From Clostridia bacterium (GTDB taxonomy: Bacteria; Bacillota; Clostridia; Peptostreptococcales; Anaerovoracaceae), in assembly GCA_030537495.1 (NCBI GenBank), contig JAUNMH010000001.1, forward strand, positions 1 through 64,000: DNA of 64,000 nucleotides. The letters are read 5' to 3'. The stretch's first letter is position 1. Every line of letters starts with the position of its first letter. A model generated the notes under the pieces. It saw nothing but the letters and a program-made list of their open reading frames with translations. It had not been told where the DNA came from and did not search any database. The position numbers and the translations under genes are program-made. Of this stretch, positions 27,720 through 35,736 are shown piece by piece.

Positions 27720-28222
27720 TTGTTTTCTCCTCTTTTTTTACTCTCTGTTCTTATCCTTTTGAAGATTTCATACTGTCTCTGAAGTTCCGTTTCCGCATCG
27801 ACAAACATTCCTTTAGCTTCCAAAATCCTCTCAACAGCCTGAGCAGGATCCATTGTATGATATGGTAGAAACAATCCTCTCAACTCCTTAGGTTTAATAA
27901 TCTTATAAACCTGTGAAGATGACAATTCGTAGGTAAAAGAAAAATATCTATAAATATATCCAATCCAGTACATCTCATTGCGGGAGTACTTTACTGAACC
28001 ATAGCTAGTAGCACCATATTCTTCATCAACCAATTGCAAAATATCATTAGCTTGTATGTTGCTAAAGAGGATATCACCATTATCCATACTCTTTGCTATT
28101 TTGCTCTTCATAAATCTTCTCATAAATATTTCAGAGCTTGATTCCATCTTATCTATTGATTTTTCAAATGCAGTGGCCTGAAGCTCGCACAGGAGCAATC
28201 CATCTCTATTTATTTTCCTCAT
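27716..28222 (-). CDS. Unknown 168-residue protein, partner of HTH-DUF3990
   Basis: I do not recognise a named family. The sequence is mostly helical and charged, with an aromatic stretch (MYWIGYIYRYFSF) and a basic C-terminus. It starts 14 bases after the HTH-DUF3990 gene and overlaps the following transporter by 4 bases. DUF3990 proteins commonly pair with a small partner thought to be the antitoxin (DUF3791); this one is larger and different but occupies the same place. Antitoxin or effector-partner role is inference. Confidence 0.6.
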   Translation of the reverse strand: MRKINRDGLLLCELQATAFEKSIDKMESSSEIFMRRFMKSKIAKSMDNGDILFSNIQANDILQLVDEEYGATSYGSVKYSRNEMYWIGYIYRYFSFTYELSSSQVYKIIKPKELRGLFLPYHTMDPAQAVERILEAKGMFVDAETELQRQYEIFKRIRTESKKRGENK

Positions 28223-28236
28223 TACGATCTCCTCCT

Positions 28237-29091
28237 CTACTTCAAAATTTCATCAATATATAAGCCTTTGCCTCTATACTGTTTTCTCGCAAGTTTAACC
28301 TTATCTGCCCCAAGAGTCGATTCCTCTACTCGAATATTCTTATAATAAGTCCTCTCATTATCTGAGATGTAGCAACGTTCTATGAGTTTTGATTGAGAAA
28401 CAGCTTTATCACTGGTAAAAACGTACTGCATTCCAAGATTTGTTGTGGCAAGGCAATGCTTACATTGTTCATCGGTAAGTTCGCCATCTATAAAAGAATT
28501 TATAATTTGGAACATGCGGTTATCGGCGATTGGCGCAATTATATAGTCACAGTCTTGAGACTGTGCCACAAGTTCCTGTATTGTCGGGTGGTTTTCGTAC
28601 TCGCTAAGTGCTCCTCTATAGTAGGCAATTGTCAGCATCCAGTCTTGGTCAACTCTATATCTTTTGCACTTTAAATCGCTATCATCAAAACGAATATAGT
28701 ACACGGAAGAATTATCAAAGCCGGAAACAAATGAAATCGCCTGCTCATAGCTTTCACCCGTATAAAACCCACGGCCAAAGTCATTGTTGTTTCTTCCTTT
28801 ATTTATATCTATTTCCCCTATAATTTCACTTTTCGCACCATGGAAAAGCAATTTTTCGTTTTCTTTCAAATTATCTCGCCAAAGCATTTCCTTAAGTCTA
28901 TTTATCCTTACTTTCTTTGAGAATGCAAAGGAATACACACTTTCCAGGAGTTTTGTAGAAGGCTCTGTCTTTTCTGCTTCACTTCTTGAAATTGTTACTT
29001 GTTCCACTCCGATTTTATCTGCAAGTTCACCCTGGGAGATCCCCAAAACTTCCCTAATCGATTTTAAATCTTCCGAAAAATTATAATCCAT
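28237..29091 (-). CDS. HTH-DUF3990 fusion protein (putative ADP-ribosyltransferase-like toxin/regulator)
   Basis: 284 residues. Residues about 5-60 form an Xre-type helix-turn-helix (LGISQGELADKIGVEQVTIS). From about residue 75 the DUF3990 domain begins: LLFHGAKSEI, then NKGRNNNDFGRGFYTGESYEQA, then YYIRFDDSDL. DUF3990 is placed in the ADP-ribosyl-transferase-like clan; the H..G and R-G-F-Y-T elements match that fold's NAD-binding positions. Real start is ATG 29091 after AGGAGGTGCAAAAT; a GTG three codons earlier sits on the ribosome site. The HTH likely binds the two palindromes just upstream, giving autoregulation. Confidence 0.78.
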   Translation of the reverse strand: MDYNFSEDLKSIREVLGISQGELADKIGVEQVTISRSEAEKTEPSTKLLESVYSFAFSKKVRINRLKEMLWRDNLKENEKLLFHGAKSEIIGEIDINKGRNNNDFGRGFYTGESYEQAISFVSGFDNSSVYYIRFDDSDLKCKRYRVDQDWMLTIAYYRGALSEYENHPTIQELVAQSQDCDYIIAPIADNRMFQIINSFIDGELTDEQCKHCLATTNLGMQYVFTSDKAVSQSKLIERCYISDNERTYYKNIRVEESTLGADKVKLARKQYRGKGLYIDEILK

Positions 29092-29105
29092 ATTTTGCAC
29101 CTCCT

Positions 29106-29176
29106 AACTTATTTATAACACATTACTTAAATAAGTTCAACCATAACTTGTTTATAACATATTACTTAAACAAGTT
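29106..29176 (-). promoter_or_regulatory. Double palindromic operator and promoter of the HTH-DUF3990 operon
   Basis: Two 32-bp palindromes (29106-29137 and 29145-29176), centres 39 bp apart, share the core TAACAYATTACTTAAA. Arms are AACTTATTTA/TAAATAAGTT in one and AACTTGTTTA/TAAACAAGTT in the other. A promoter (TTGAAC, 17 bases, TATAAA, minus strand, 29112-29140) lies within and beside the first palindrome, so binding would block it. Confidence 0.72.
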
Positions 29177-29204
29177 TGCAGGTGAGGCCTTTTTCATAGC
29201 TTCC

Positions 29205-30605
29205 TTATTTCACTATTTGGTACAATGCTTCGGCCACCTTGTCTAGCTTGTTAATATCGATGGACGAGTAGTTCATAACATAGGTGTTGCGGAGTTCCTC
29301 ATTGTCAAAACTATCATAGTAGTCGGACAAAGGCGCCAGCTTGATGCCTTTAGCGCGAGCTGCTAGAATAAGGTCTGCTTCGGACCTGGTGGTTTTGATA
29401 TGCATGAGAAAATGCACGCCGGACTCTTCTTCTGTGATGGTAATGTAATTCTTCAGCGGGCCGTTCTTGAACGTGGTCAAGATGGCGTCGCGCTTGATTT
29501 GGTAGTAGTTTCTGAGGCGATTGATGTGCTTTTCGAAGTTGCCGTTGGCCATGAATTTTGCCAGGGCGTACTGCTCGAAGTTGGACACGGTGCATGAGTA
29601 GAATGAAAACGCCTCATAATATTTTTGCGTCAAAACTTCCGGAAGCACCATGTACCCGATGCGGACTGTGGACGACAGGGTTTTCGTGAAGGTGTTAATG
29701 TAAATGACATGGTCAGAAACGTCGATGCTCTGTAGTGTCGGTATAGGTTTTCCGGACAAGCGCAGCTCGCTGTCGTAATCGTCCTCGATAATATATCGTC
29801 CCGGCTCTTTGGCCGCCCAACCTAGTAGTTCGTATCTGCGGCTTATAGGCATTACAATTCCTGTTGGAAAATGGTGGGATGGTGATATGTGGATAACGGA
29901 AATTTTCTTTTCCTCTAAAGCTTCAGCGGAAATGCCGTTATCATCGATGTTTATGAAACTGTATGGCACATGAAGACTTTTGTAAATCTTGGCCAGCTTC
30001 GGATAACCCGGATTTTCGAGACCGTAGATTATGTTGTTCCCAAGCAGCTGAATCAGTATGCTATAAAGGTATTCGGTGCCCGCTCCAATTATTATCTGCT
30101 CTGGTCTTACGGTCATTCCACGGAATTCCTTTAAATAGTCTGCAATGCTTTTGCGCAGTTCTAGGATTCCACCGCATGGTGGATTTATCATTAGTTGTTC
30201 CTGATTTTCATTTAGGATTTCTCGCATGGTCTTAGCCCAAACTGTAAAAGGGAAAATCTGACTGTCCGTCTGATTGCTGGAAAAATCAGCAATGTAGGAC
30301 GGCGTCGATGCAGGCAATACGATATTGCTAGCCTGCGAGGTCTGGGATGGAAGAGTGTCTTTTTTTAAATCTGAAACATAAAAACCTCTCTTAGGGATGG
30401 AATAAATATATCCTTCTGAAATTAATTGCTCATAGGCATTTTCAACGGTGATGACACTTATGCCCAGATTTTTCGCGAAAGGTCTCTTGGATGGAAGGCG
30501 CTCGCCAACACCCAGCTTCCCTTGCAGGATGTCATTCTTGATGCATTTATATAGATGTTCGTATAGGGAATCTGACCCTATATTTGTGAAAGTATATGTT
30601 AACAT
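29205..30605 (-). CDS. pdxR: PdxR, MocR-type (GntR HTH plus aminotransferase-like) regulator
   Basis: 466 residues. N-terminal GntR winged helix (LPSKRPFAKNLGISVITVENAYEQL) joined to a fold-type I aminotransferase-like domain with the PLP lysine in NTFTKTLSS. MocR proteins of this type sense PLP and control vitamin B6 synthesis. It is divergent from pdxS, the usual arrangement for PdxR, with the intergenic inverted repeat as likely target. AAAGGAG before ATG 30605. Confidence 0.9.
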   Translation of the reverse strand: MLTYTFTNIGSDSLYEHLYKCIKNDILQGKLGVGERLPSKRPFAKNLGISVITVENAYEQLISEGYIYSIPKRGFYVSDLKKDTLPSQTSQASNIVLPASTPSYIADFSSNQTDSQIFPFTVWAKTMREILNENQEQLMINPPCGGILELRKSIADYLKEFRGMTVRPEQIIIGAGTEYLYSILIQLLGNNIIYGLENPGYPKLAKIYKSLHVPYSFINIDDNGISAEALEEKKISVIHISPSHHFPTGIVMPISRRYELLGWAAKEPGRYIIEDDYDSELRLSGKPIPTLQSIDVSDHVIYINTFTKTLSSTVRIGYMVLPEVLTQKYYEAFSFYSCTVSNFEQYALAKFMANGNFEKHINRLRNYYQIKRDAILTTFKNGPLKNYITITEEESGVHFLMHIKTTRSEADLILAARAKGIKLAPLSDYYDSFDNEELRNTYVMNYSSIDINKLDKVAEALYQIVK

Positions 30606-30655
30606 TTTTGCTCCTTTGTGAAATCTGACCTTATTGAATATGTTCGTTTTGATGA

Positions 30656-30684
30656 TTTCAAAATGGTCACATTACCATTATAAT
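30656..30684 (+). promoter_or_regulatory. pdxS promoter with candidate PdxR site
   Basis: A perfect TATAAT (30679-30684) with a poor -35 (TTTCAA), typical of activated promoters. The spacer contains the inverted repeat ATGGT-N6-ACCAT (30663-30678), a candidate PdxR site. A TGACC at 30626 and GGTCA at 30665 also oppose each other. Confidence 0.55.
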
Positions 30685-30710
30685 CGGAGCTAAAAGATAA
30701 GTAAAGAGCT

Positions 30711-30759
30711 TGCGGCCGGAAATTTAGGAGGAAGCCTGCGGGCGAAATTTAGGAGGAAG
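30711..30759 (+). repeat. Tandem duplication of the pdxS ribosome-binding region
   Basis: Two adjacent copies (30711-30734 and 30737-30759) of a 23-24-base unit, TGCGG followed by GAAATTTAGGAGGAAG. The second copy is the working site 6 bases before the pdxS ATG; the first has no start codon after it. Confidence 0.75.
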
Positions 30760-30764
30760 AAAAA

Positions 30765-31643
30765 ATGAGCAAGAACGAAAGATACAAGTTAAACAAGGAA
30801 TTGGCGCAAATGCTAAAGGGCGGTGTAATTATGGACGTTACTACACCTGAACAGGCTAAGATTGCAGAAGCTGCTGGTGCTTGTGCTGTTATGGCACTTG
30901 AAAGAATTCCAGCTGACATCAGAGCTGCTGGCGGAGTTTCCCGTATGAGTGACCCTAAGATGATCCAGGGAATTCAGGAAGCTGTTTCTATTCCAGTTAT
31001 GGCAAAATGCCGTATCGGTCACTTTGTTGAAGCTCAGCTACTTGAAGCTATTGAAATTGACTACATCGATGAGAGTGAAGTTTTATCACCTGCTGACGAT
31101 GTTTACCATATTAATAAGAGAGATTTCCAGGTACCTTTCGTGTGTGGAGCTAGAGATCTAGGCGAAGCTCTAAGAAGAATTAACGAAGGCGCTGCTATGA
31201 TTCGTACTAAGGGCGAACCTGGAACGGGAGACATAGTTCAGGCTGTACGCCACATGAGAATGATGAACAGTGAAATTGCTAAGATTACTAATATGAGAGA
31301 AGACGAACTTTTCGAAGCAGCTAAGCAGCTTCATGTTCCTTATGAATTAATTGAATATGTTCATGACAACGGAAGACTTCCTGTTGTTAACTTTGCAGCT
31401 GGCGGTGTAGCAACTCCTGCAGACGCTGCTCTTATGATGCAGCTTGGTGCTGAAGGTGTATTCGTTGGATCCGGTATCTTTAAGTCAGGCAACCCTGAAA
31501 AGAGAGCGGCTGCAATCGTTCAGGCTGTAACTAACTACACTGATGCTAAGCTTATTGCTGAACTTTCTAAGGATCTTGGCGAAGCTATGGTCGGAATCAA
31601 TGAACAGGAAATTGAAGTTTTGATGGCAGAAAGAGGAAAATAA
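30765..31643 (+). CDS. pdxS: Pyridoxal 5'-phosphate synthase lyase subunit PdxS
   Basis: Makes PLP from ribose 5-phosphate, glyceraldehyde 3-phosphate and ammonia supplied by PdxT. 292 residues; conserved [26 protein letters not shown] N-terminus (residues 21 on), catalytic lysines in VMAKCRIGH and [10 protein letters not shown], and the phosphate site [27 protein letters not shown] in parts. The stop overlaps the pdxT start (TAATG). Divergent pdxR is the likely regulator. Confidence 0.97.
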   Translation: MSKNERYKLNKELAQMLKGGVIMDVTTPEQAKIAEAAGACAVMALERIPADIRAAGGVSRMSDPKMIQGIQEAVSIPVMAKCRIGHFVEAQLLEAIEIDYIDESEVLSPADDVYHINKRDFQVPFVCGARDLGEALRRINEGAAMIRTKGEPGTGDIVQAVRHMRMMNSEIAKITNMREDELFEAAKQLHVPYELIEYVHDNGRLPVVNFAAGGVATPADAALMMQLGAEGVFVGSGIFKSGNPEKRAAAIVQAVTNYTDAKLIAELSKDLGEAMVGINEQEIEVLMAERGK

Positions 31644-32211
31644 TGAGGATTGGAGTATTGGCATTGCAGGGCGCTTTTATTGAGCACGAGAAAATGCTCG
31701 AAAAGTTAGGCGCTGAGTGCATCGAGCTTAGACAGGCTTCTGACTTAGACATTCCTTTTGATGGCTTAGTTTTGCCTGGCGGAGAGAGCACCGTTCAGGG
31801 AAAGCTACTTCGTGAGCTTGGCATGTTTGAGACTTTAAAGTCACGAATTGAAGATGGACTTCCTGTTCTTGCAACTTGTGCAGGCATGATTCTTCTGTCA
31901 GCACAGATTGAAAATGATGAGCTGAGACATTTTACGACTCTGCCAGCCTGCGTGAAACGTAATGCTTATGGCCGTCAGCTCGGAAGCTTCCATACTGAGG
32001 GTGACGTTAAGGGAATCGGCTCTGTGCCTATGACTTTCATCAGAGCCCCTTATATTGAATCTGCTGATCCTTCTGTGGAAATTCTCGCCGAAGTCGAGGG
32101 AAAATTGTAGGCGTCAGATATGACAACCAGCTTGCTTTCGCCTTCCACCCAGAACTAGACGATGATACTAGGATTCACGAGAAGTTTTTGGAGATTGTTG
32201 AGAATAGATAA
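31643..32211 (+). pseudogene. pdxT: pdxT, glutaminase subunit of PLP synthase, frameshifted
   Basis: The frame from 31643 reads a normal PdxT start (IGVLALQGAFIEHEKML), LPGGEST and the nucleophile region PVLATCAGMIL, but ends at a TAG at 32108 after 155 residues. The missing end, including the catalytic His-Glu (FAFHPELDDDTRIHEKFLE), follows in the -1 frame up to 32211. One missing A in the run at 32101-32104 explains it; restored length would be 189, normal for PdxT. The sequence at the break is G-GGA-AAA, a consensus -1 slippery heptamer, so frameshifting, mutation or sequencing error are all possible. Without the His-Glu the product cannot be a glutaminase. Confidence 0.85.
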
Positions 32212-32260
32212 TAAAAATAAGCTGTATGGCGCGAGACAAATGCGTTGTATGGCTGATTGG

Positions 32261-32363
32261 AGGGCCGACCCGCTGGGGCCGGCCCTTGTTTGGAGCTTTA
32301 GCGGGCGTGGGCCCGCCCATGGGGCGGTTGACCGGATCACGGCGGGCACGTTTTTTCTTTTTT
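32261..32363 (+). terminator. GC-rich hairpin block ending in a terminator after pdxST
   Basis: First hairpin AGGGCCG/CGGCCCT (32261-32286). Then CGTG plus CCCGCC (32306-32317) pairs with GGCGGG plus CACG (32341-32350) and is followed by TTTTTTCTTTTTTT, a strong terminator form. This stretch is far richer in GC than the surrounding DNA. Confidence 0.65.
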
Positions 32364-32382
32364 TAAACTTTTGGGGCGTAAA

Positions 32383-32659
32383 TTCTATCATTCGTGGCAC
32401 ATTTAGGCATTTTCATATTACCAGTACCAACTCACAGGTCTAGATGTGAAATATTGTAATTTTTGTGACAGGCTTTACCTATACTTTACCCACATCCCAG
32501 GCATTATCTCTATAAAAGGGACAATTTCTGTTCAAAAAACAATACAAGAGTTCTCCCGGGACTTGGCACAATAGAAAAACATAGCGGATTCCATAGGTTT
32601 TTCTCGAGGTTTTGGAACTGGCTCCTCGCAAATCGGCAAATGTGCCACAAGCGATAGAA
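32383..32659. repeat. 277-bp inverted-repeat element, copy B
   Basis: Same plan as copy A: TTCTATC, 5 bases, TGGCACATT, 17 bases, CCAGTACCA at the left; inverted at the right with CCAGTTCCA. Internal ACCCACA, 20 bases, AAAGGGACA as in A. The arms differ from copy A between the boxes but keep equal length within the copy. A decayed CATCGCCTAATTGCAATC hairpin follows at 32663. Lies between the pdxST terminator and the deformylase stop; no coding content. Confidence 0.75.
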
Positions 32660-32691
32660 ACACATCGCCTAATTGCAATCTAATCTATACT

Positions 32692-33102
32692 CTAAATCAC
32701 AATGCCTTCCAGATGATCAAGCTCGTGCTGGCATATCTGTGCAGGCCATCCGCTAAGTTTCAACTTTTGTGGTTGCCAGTTCATATCCAAATACTTGACC
32801 TCGATGTTTTCGTAGCGAGTCGCCTTGCGCACTCCAGCCAATGACAGGCACCCCTCTTCAGTTTCGTACGGCGTATCCTTGCTCACCAAAACAGGATTGA
32901 ACATGACCACATCAACAAATCCAACATTGACAATTATTACTCTCTTCTTCACGCCAATCATATTGGCTGCCATGCCCACACATGCCTGGCGATTAGCCTC
33001 TAGTGTGTCCATCAAATCGCGCCCGACTTGTATGTCATCCTTCGTTGCCGGCGCAGACTTCTGCCCCAAAAAAAATACATCCTTTACTATAGTTTTTACC
33101 AT
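32692..33102 (-). CDS. def: Peptide deformylase
   Basis: Removes the formyl group from nascent proteins; metal-dependent. 136 residues with the three motifs: GMAANMIG (motif 1, diverged from GxGLAAxQ), EGCLS (motif 2, metal Cys) and QHELDHLEG (motif 3, HExxH). It is the short form common in Clostridia. AGAGGTAAGGAAAT precedes ATG 33102. Confidence 0.92.
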   Translation of the reverse strand: MVKTIVKDVFFLGQKSAPATKDDIQVGRDLMDTLEANRQACVGMAANMIGVKKRVIIVNVGFVDVVMFNPVLVSKDTPYETEEGCLSLAGVRKATRYENIEVKYLDMNWQPQKLKLSGWPAQICQHELDHLEGIVI

Positions 33103-33223
33103 ATTTCCTTACCTCTTATTCCTAAACGTCAATCCCATCTCTGGGCAGGACTCCTTGACTATAATAATGCTTCACCTCGCGCATTTCCGTGACCAGTATA
33201 TACATGCACTAAAGATTCCTTCT

Positions 33224-33910
33224 TCACAATAATTCTCCTTTAAATCTATACACCCTCTCCTCGGTAAAGACAGCCTCCATTGGCTGGTCCCACGGCTGCT
33301 TAATCACCGATTCAGACTTCTGGCACTCAAAAGCAACGGCAACAATAGCAGGCTTTCCCGCTCTGCCGGCATGTGTTCTCTCAGAGCCGGTCGTTTCCTT
33401 GCGACCGGCAGACACTCCCTTGCGGTCGGCGATCGCGCAACCCTGCTTGGCCTTCTCGATATACCGGTCATAGAAGCCGGCGCCCATTCCCATTCGACCG
33501 CCCTCTTCATCAAAGGCCGTGCATGGGCACACAATCAGGTCAATGTCCTCTGGCGCAATCTCTGCGGATTTTCCCCTTACAGGTTCACTTATTCCAAAAT
33601 AGCCTTCCGTCCAGGTATCTTCACCCTCTGGTACTAAAGCTACCATGTCTTCATTTGAGATAACGAGAGGGTATGCTAGGGTTTTGGGCTCTGGGAGTTT
33701 TGATATTGTTTGCTCTAGGGCGTCTAAGCGTACCTCACCTCTGATGCCCTTATATATGAGAATTGTCTTCGCACGCCCGAACTCTTCCGACGCCAGAAGC
33801 TGCGCACAAATCTGTGCCGACTTGGCATTTCGTTCTTCCGCCGAGAGACTGTCCCGGGCCTTAATCTTCTCCTTGCGAAGCAGTTTTCGTTGTTCCTTAA
33901 TATTGTCCAT
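33224..33910 (-). CDS. 5-formyltetrahydrofolate cyclo-ligase
   Basis: Converts 5-formyl-THF to 5,10-methenyl-THF with ATP. N-terminal basic helix (KEQRKLLRKEKIKARDSLS) and the substrate/ATP loop GRMGMGAGFYDRY match the family. 228 residues, about 30 longer than usual: an Arg/Gly/Thr-rich insert after YDRYIEKAKQG corresponds to a GC-rich palindromic stretch in the DNA (33360-33440). Start ATG 33910 with GGGGAA. About 120 bases upstream of def on the same strand. Confidence 0.87.
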   Translation of the reverse strand: MDNIKEQRKLLRKEKIKARDSLSAEERNAKSAQICAQLLASEEFGRAKTILIYKGIRGEVRLDALEQTISKLPEPKTLAYPLVISNEDMVALVPEGEDTWTEGYFGISEPVRGKSAEIAPEDIDLIVCPCTAFDEEGGRMGMGAGFYDRYIEKAKQGCAIADRKGVSAGRKETTGSERTHAGRAGKPAIVAVAFECQKSESVIKQPWDQPMEAVFTEERVYRFKGELL

Positions 33911-34052
33911 TGAAATTCCCCATTTATTCTTATATCTCTGACCTAAATTATAGCTTACATTTCATGCTCCGTAAACTCAAATATTCTTGGCTATTTTCCC
34001 CTATGAGGAGTATAATATTCATAGACTATTATATTTATGGGAGGCATCTTTC

Positions 34053-34940
34053 ATGATTAAGCATATAAACGACAACTTTACAATAGGCTATATTCACGCC
34101 GATGCACTGGCTGAAGCTGCGCCAACCTTTGGTATGAACGAGGAATTGGTAACGCAGTGCATTGAATCATCTGAAGGAATATACTTCGACGAAAACTGCA
34201 CTTTTACAAAAATGAAGTTTTTCGATCCCACCGACGATTTACCAGATGATCGCCTTGCGGTTCATATTTCCAATGGTAAAATCCTCATTATCGATATTTT
34301 CGACAGCGACAGTTCCAATGAGGAAAAAGTTAATGCTGTGCTTAACAGGCTTAATCCTGATACAGTCACAGTGGGAAAATTCATTTATACCTTTATAGAG
34401 GAATTGGTGTCCCGCGATACTGTTTTTATCGATACCCTTGCAGGCGATATTAATGCCATGGAGCAGGATATTCTAAACGATGAAATTGAATCGGATTTCA
34501 ATAAGCGTATCCTTGAAATCAAGAGAAAGCTTCATAAGCTTCACGTCCAATATGAAAGATATCTGGACTTTCTAGATGTCCTTGAGGCTGATGAAAATAA
34601 CCTTTTATTTGAGGATGCGTCCTCCTCCATACTTATTTCTAATATTGAAAAACGCGTAGCTAGATTTAGCAATAACGTAGATTACCTTGCTGAAACTGTT
34701 GAACATCTGCAGGATGCTTACTCCTCGCACCTTGACATTAAAATGAACCACAATATGATGATCCTTACCGGCCTCACCACTATTTTCTTCCCACTGACGA
34801 TTATCGTCGGATGGTACGGCATGAATTTCAAGTCTATGCCTGAGTTTGGCTGGGCCTTTGGATATGTTTACGTAATTGCGCTTTCCGTGCTGGCTGTTTT
34901 CCTATTGGTGTGGATTTCAAAGAAAAATAAGTGGCTGTAG
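34053..34940 (+). CDS. corA: CorA family magnesium/divalent cation transporter
   Basis: 295 residues. A large cytoplasmic N-terminal domain with long helices, two C-terminal membrane helices, and the selectivity motif YGMNF between them. Start ATG 34053 preceded by GGGAGG; a longer upstream frame has no site. Monocistronic. CTTAAG repeats lie just downstream. Confidence 0.92.
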   Translation: MIKHINDNFTIGYIHADALAEAAPTFGMNEELVTQCIESSEGIYFDENCTFTKMKFFDPTDDLPDDRLAVHISNGKILIIDIFDSDSSNEEKVNAVLNRLNPDTVTVGKFIYTFIEELVSRDTVFIDTLAGDINAMEQDILNDEIESDFNKRILEIKRKLHKLHVQYERYLDFLDVLEADENNLLFEDASSSILISNIEKRVARFSNNVDYLAETVEHLQDAYSSHLDIKMNHNMMILTGLTTIFFPLTIIVGWYGMNFKSMPEFGWAFGYVYVIALSVLAVFLLVWISKKNKWL

Positions 34941-34977
34941 GGAACTATGTGGATTGCATGGCGGCTTTCTAAAAGCT

Positions 34978-35013
34978 CTTAAGAAAGCTTAAGTTTGCTT
35001 AAGATTTTTTAAG
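34978..35013 (+). promoter_or_regulatory. Four phased CTTAAG-type repeats
   Basis: CTTAAG begins at 34978, 34988 and 34998, and TTTAAG at 35008: exactly one DNA turn apart. Between CorA and a small membrane protein gene; could bind a tandem-repeat regulator or be a decayed terminator. Confidence 0.4.
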
Positions 35014-35153
35014 ATTTTTCTAGCAGACTAATTTATCTATGGATGATACTATCCTATTATAGGAATAACTAGAGAACACCTCTCTAGCGTAGATTCCAAT
35101 CATCTTTTGTACCAGCTTGTTAGTGCTATTTTTAGAAAGGAAAGGAAAATAAT

Positions 35154-35468
35154 ATGGAGAAAAGACTGAATAAACTAAGCAAATGGGGCGTTGTCTTGGT
35201 TAATATTGCATTATATATTGCCGCCTACAAGGTATATGTCTTAATCCATGATAAAGGCATTAATCCTTATATAATATATGTGCTCCTTATTCTTATGATA
35301 GTAGAAGTGGTGGTGCAGTTATTGAAGTATACACAACAGCAATGGACTAAGCATGTTCTGAAGAAAACAAAAGATGAAAGTAAGATAATCGAAATGATTA
35401 CGACTTTGCCTCTCATAGCAATGATTAGCAATTTCGTTGTTGAATTAAGCCATATATACATGAGCTAA
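35154..35468 (+). CDS. Small membrane protein of unknown function (104 aa)
   Basis: Three hydrophobic segments (about 12-27, 40-57, 84-102) separated by a charged loop (TKHVLKKTKDESK). The ribosome site AGAAAGGAAAGGAAAA is strong. No family recognised. Upstream are a palindrome (ATCCTATTATAGGAAT near 35052) and the phased CTTAAG repeats, so the gene may be regulated. It stands alone next to an intron remnant. Confidence 0.55.
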   Translation: MEKRLNKLSKWGVVLVNIALYIAAYKVYVLIHDKGINPYIIYVLLILMIVEVVVQLLKYTQQQWTKHVLKKTKDESKIIEMITTLPLIAMISNFVVELSHIYMS

Positions 35469-35525
35469 AACTAATATGAAGGTAAATGGGTGGTTGGGAT
35501 AAACTAGACATCCTAGCATTTTAAA

Positions 35526-35719
35526 GAGAGTAGGAGGGAATGGCCAGCTACCGTCCTCTCACACTACCGTGCGTACGGTTCTCGTACACGGCAGTTTCAA
35601 TATTTGATGTGCATAGACTGATATGCATTGGATAAGTCATAATATTCTTTGCCTATCAGTCTTTCTTTTGTAAGTGCCATTTTCACAGCTATTGTATTGG
35701 ATGTTCGGTATTTTCTGGG
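35526..35719 (-). mobile_element. 3' remnant of a group II intron
   Basis: On the minus strand, 35719-35596 encodes the last 40 or so residues of an intron reverse transcriptase/maturase (PRKYRTSNTIAVKMALTKER and on, ending at a TGA). It is followed by domain V-like GCCGTGTACGAGAACCGTAC and a domain VI-like hairpin ending CCTCCTACTC. The 5' intron parts and nearly all of the maturase are missing. It abuts the 3' end of the ptuB gene, so it inserted or decayed beside the defence operon. Confidence 0.75.
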
Positions 35720-35736
35720 TCAAAATTCTATACAGC

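Noticed and set aside
32162..32443. A 93-codon plus-strand frame after pdxT
   Set aside because: It overlaps the end of pdxT, the GC-rich terminator block and the start of repeat B, and translates to no known pattern.
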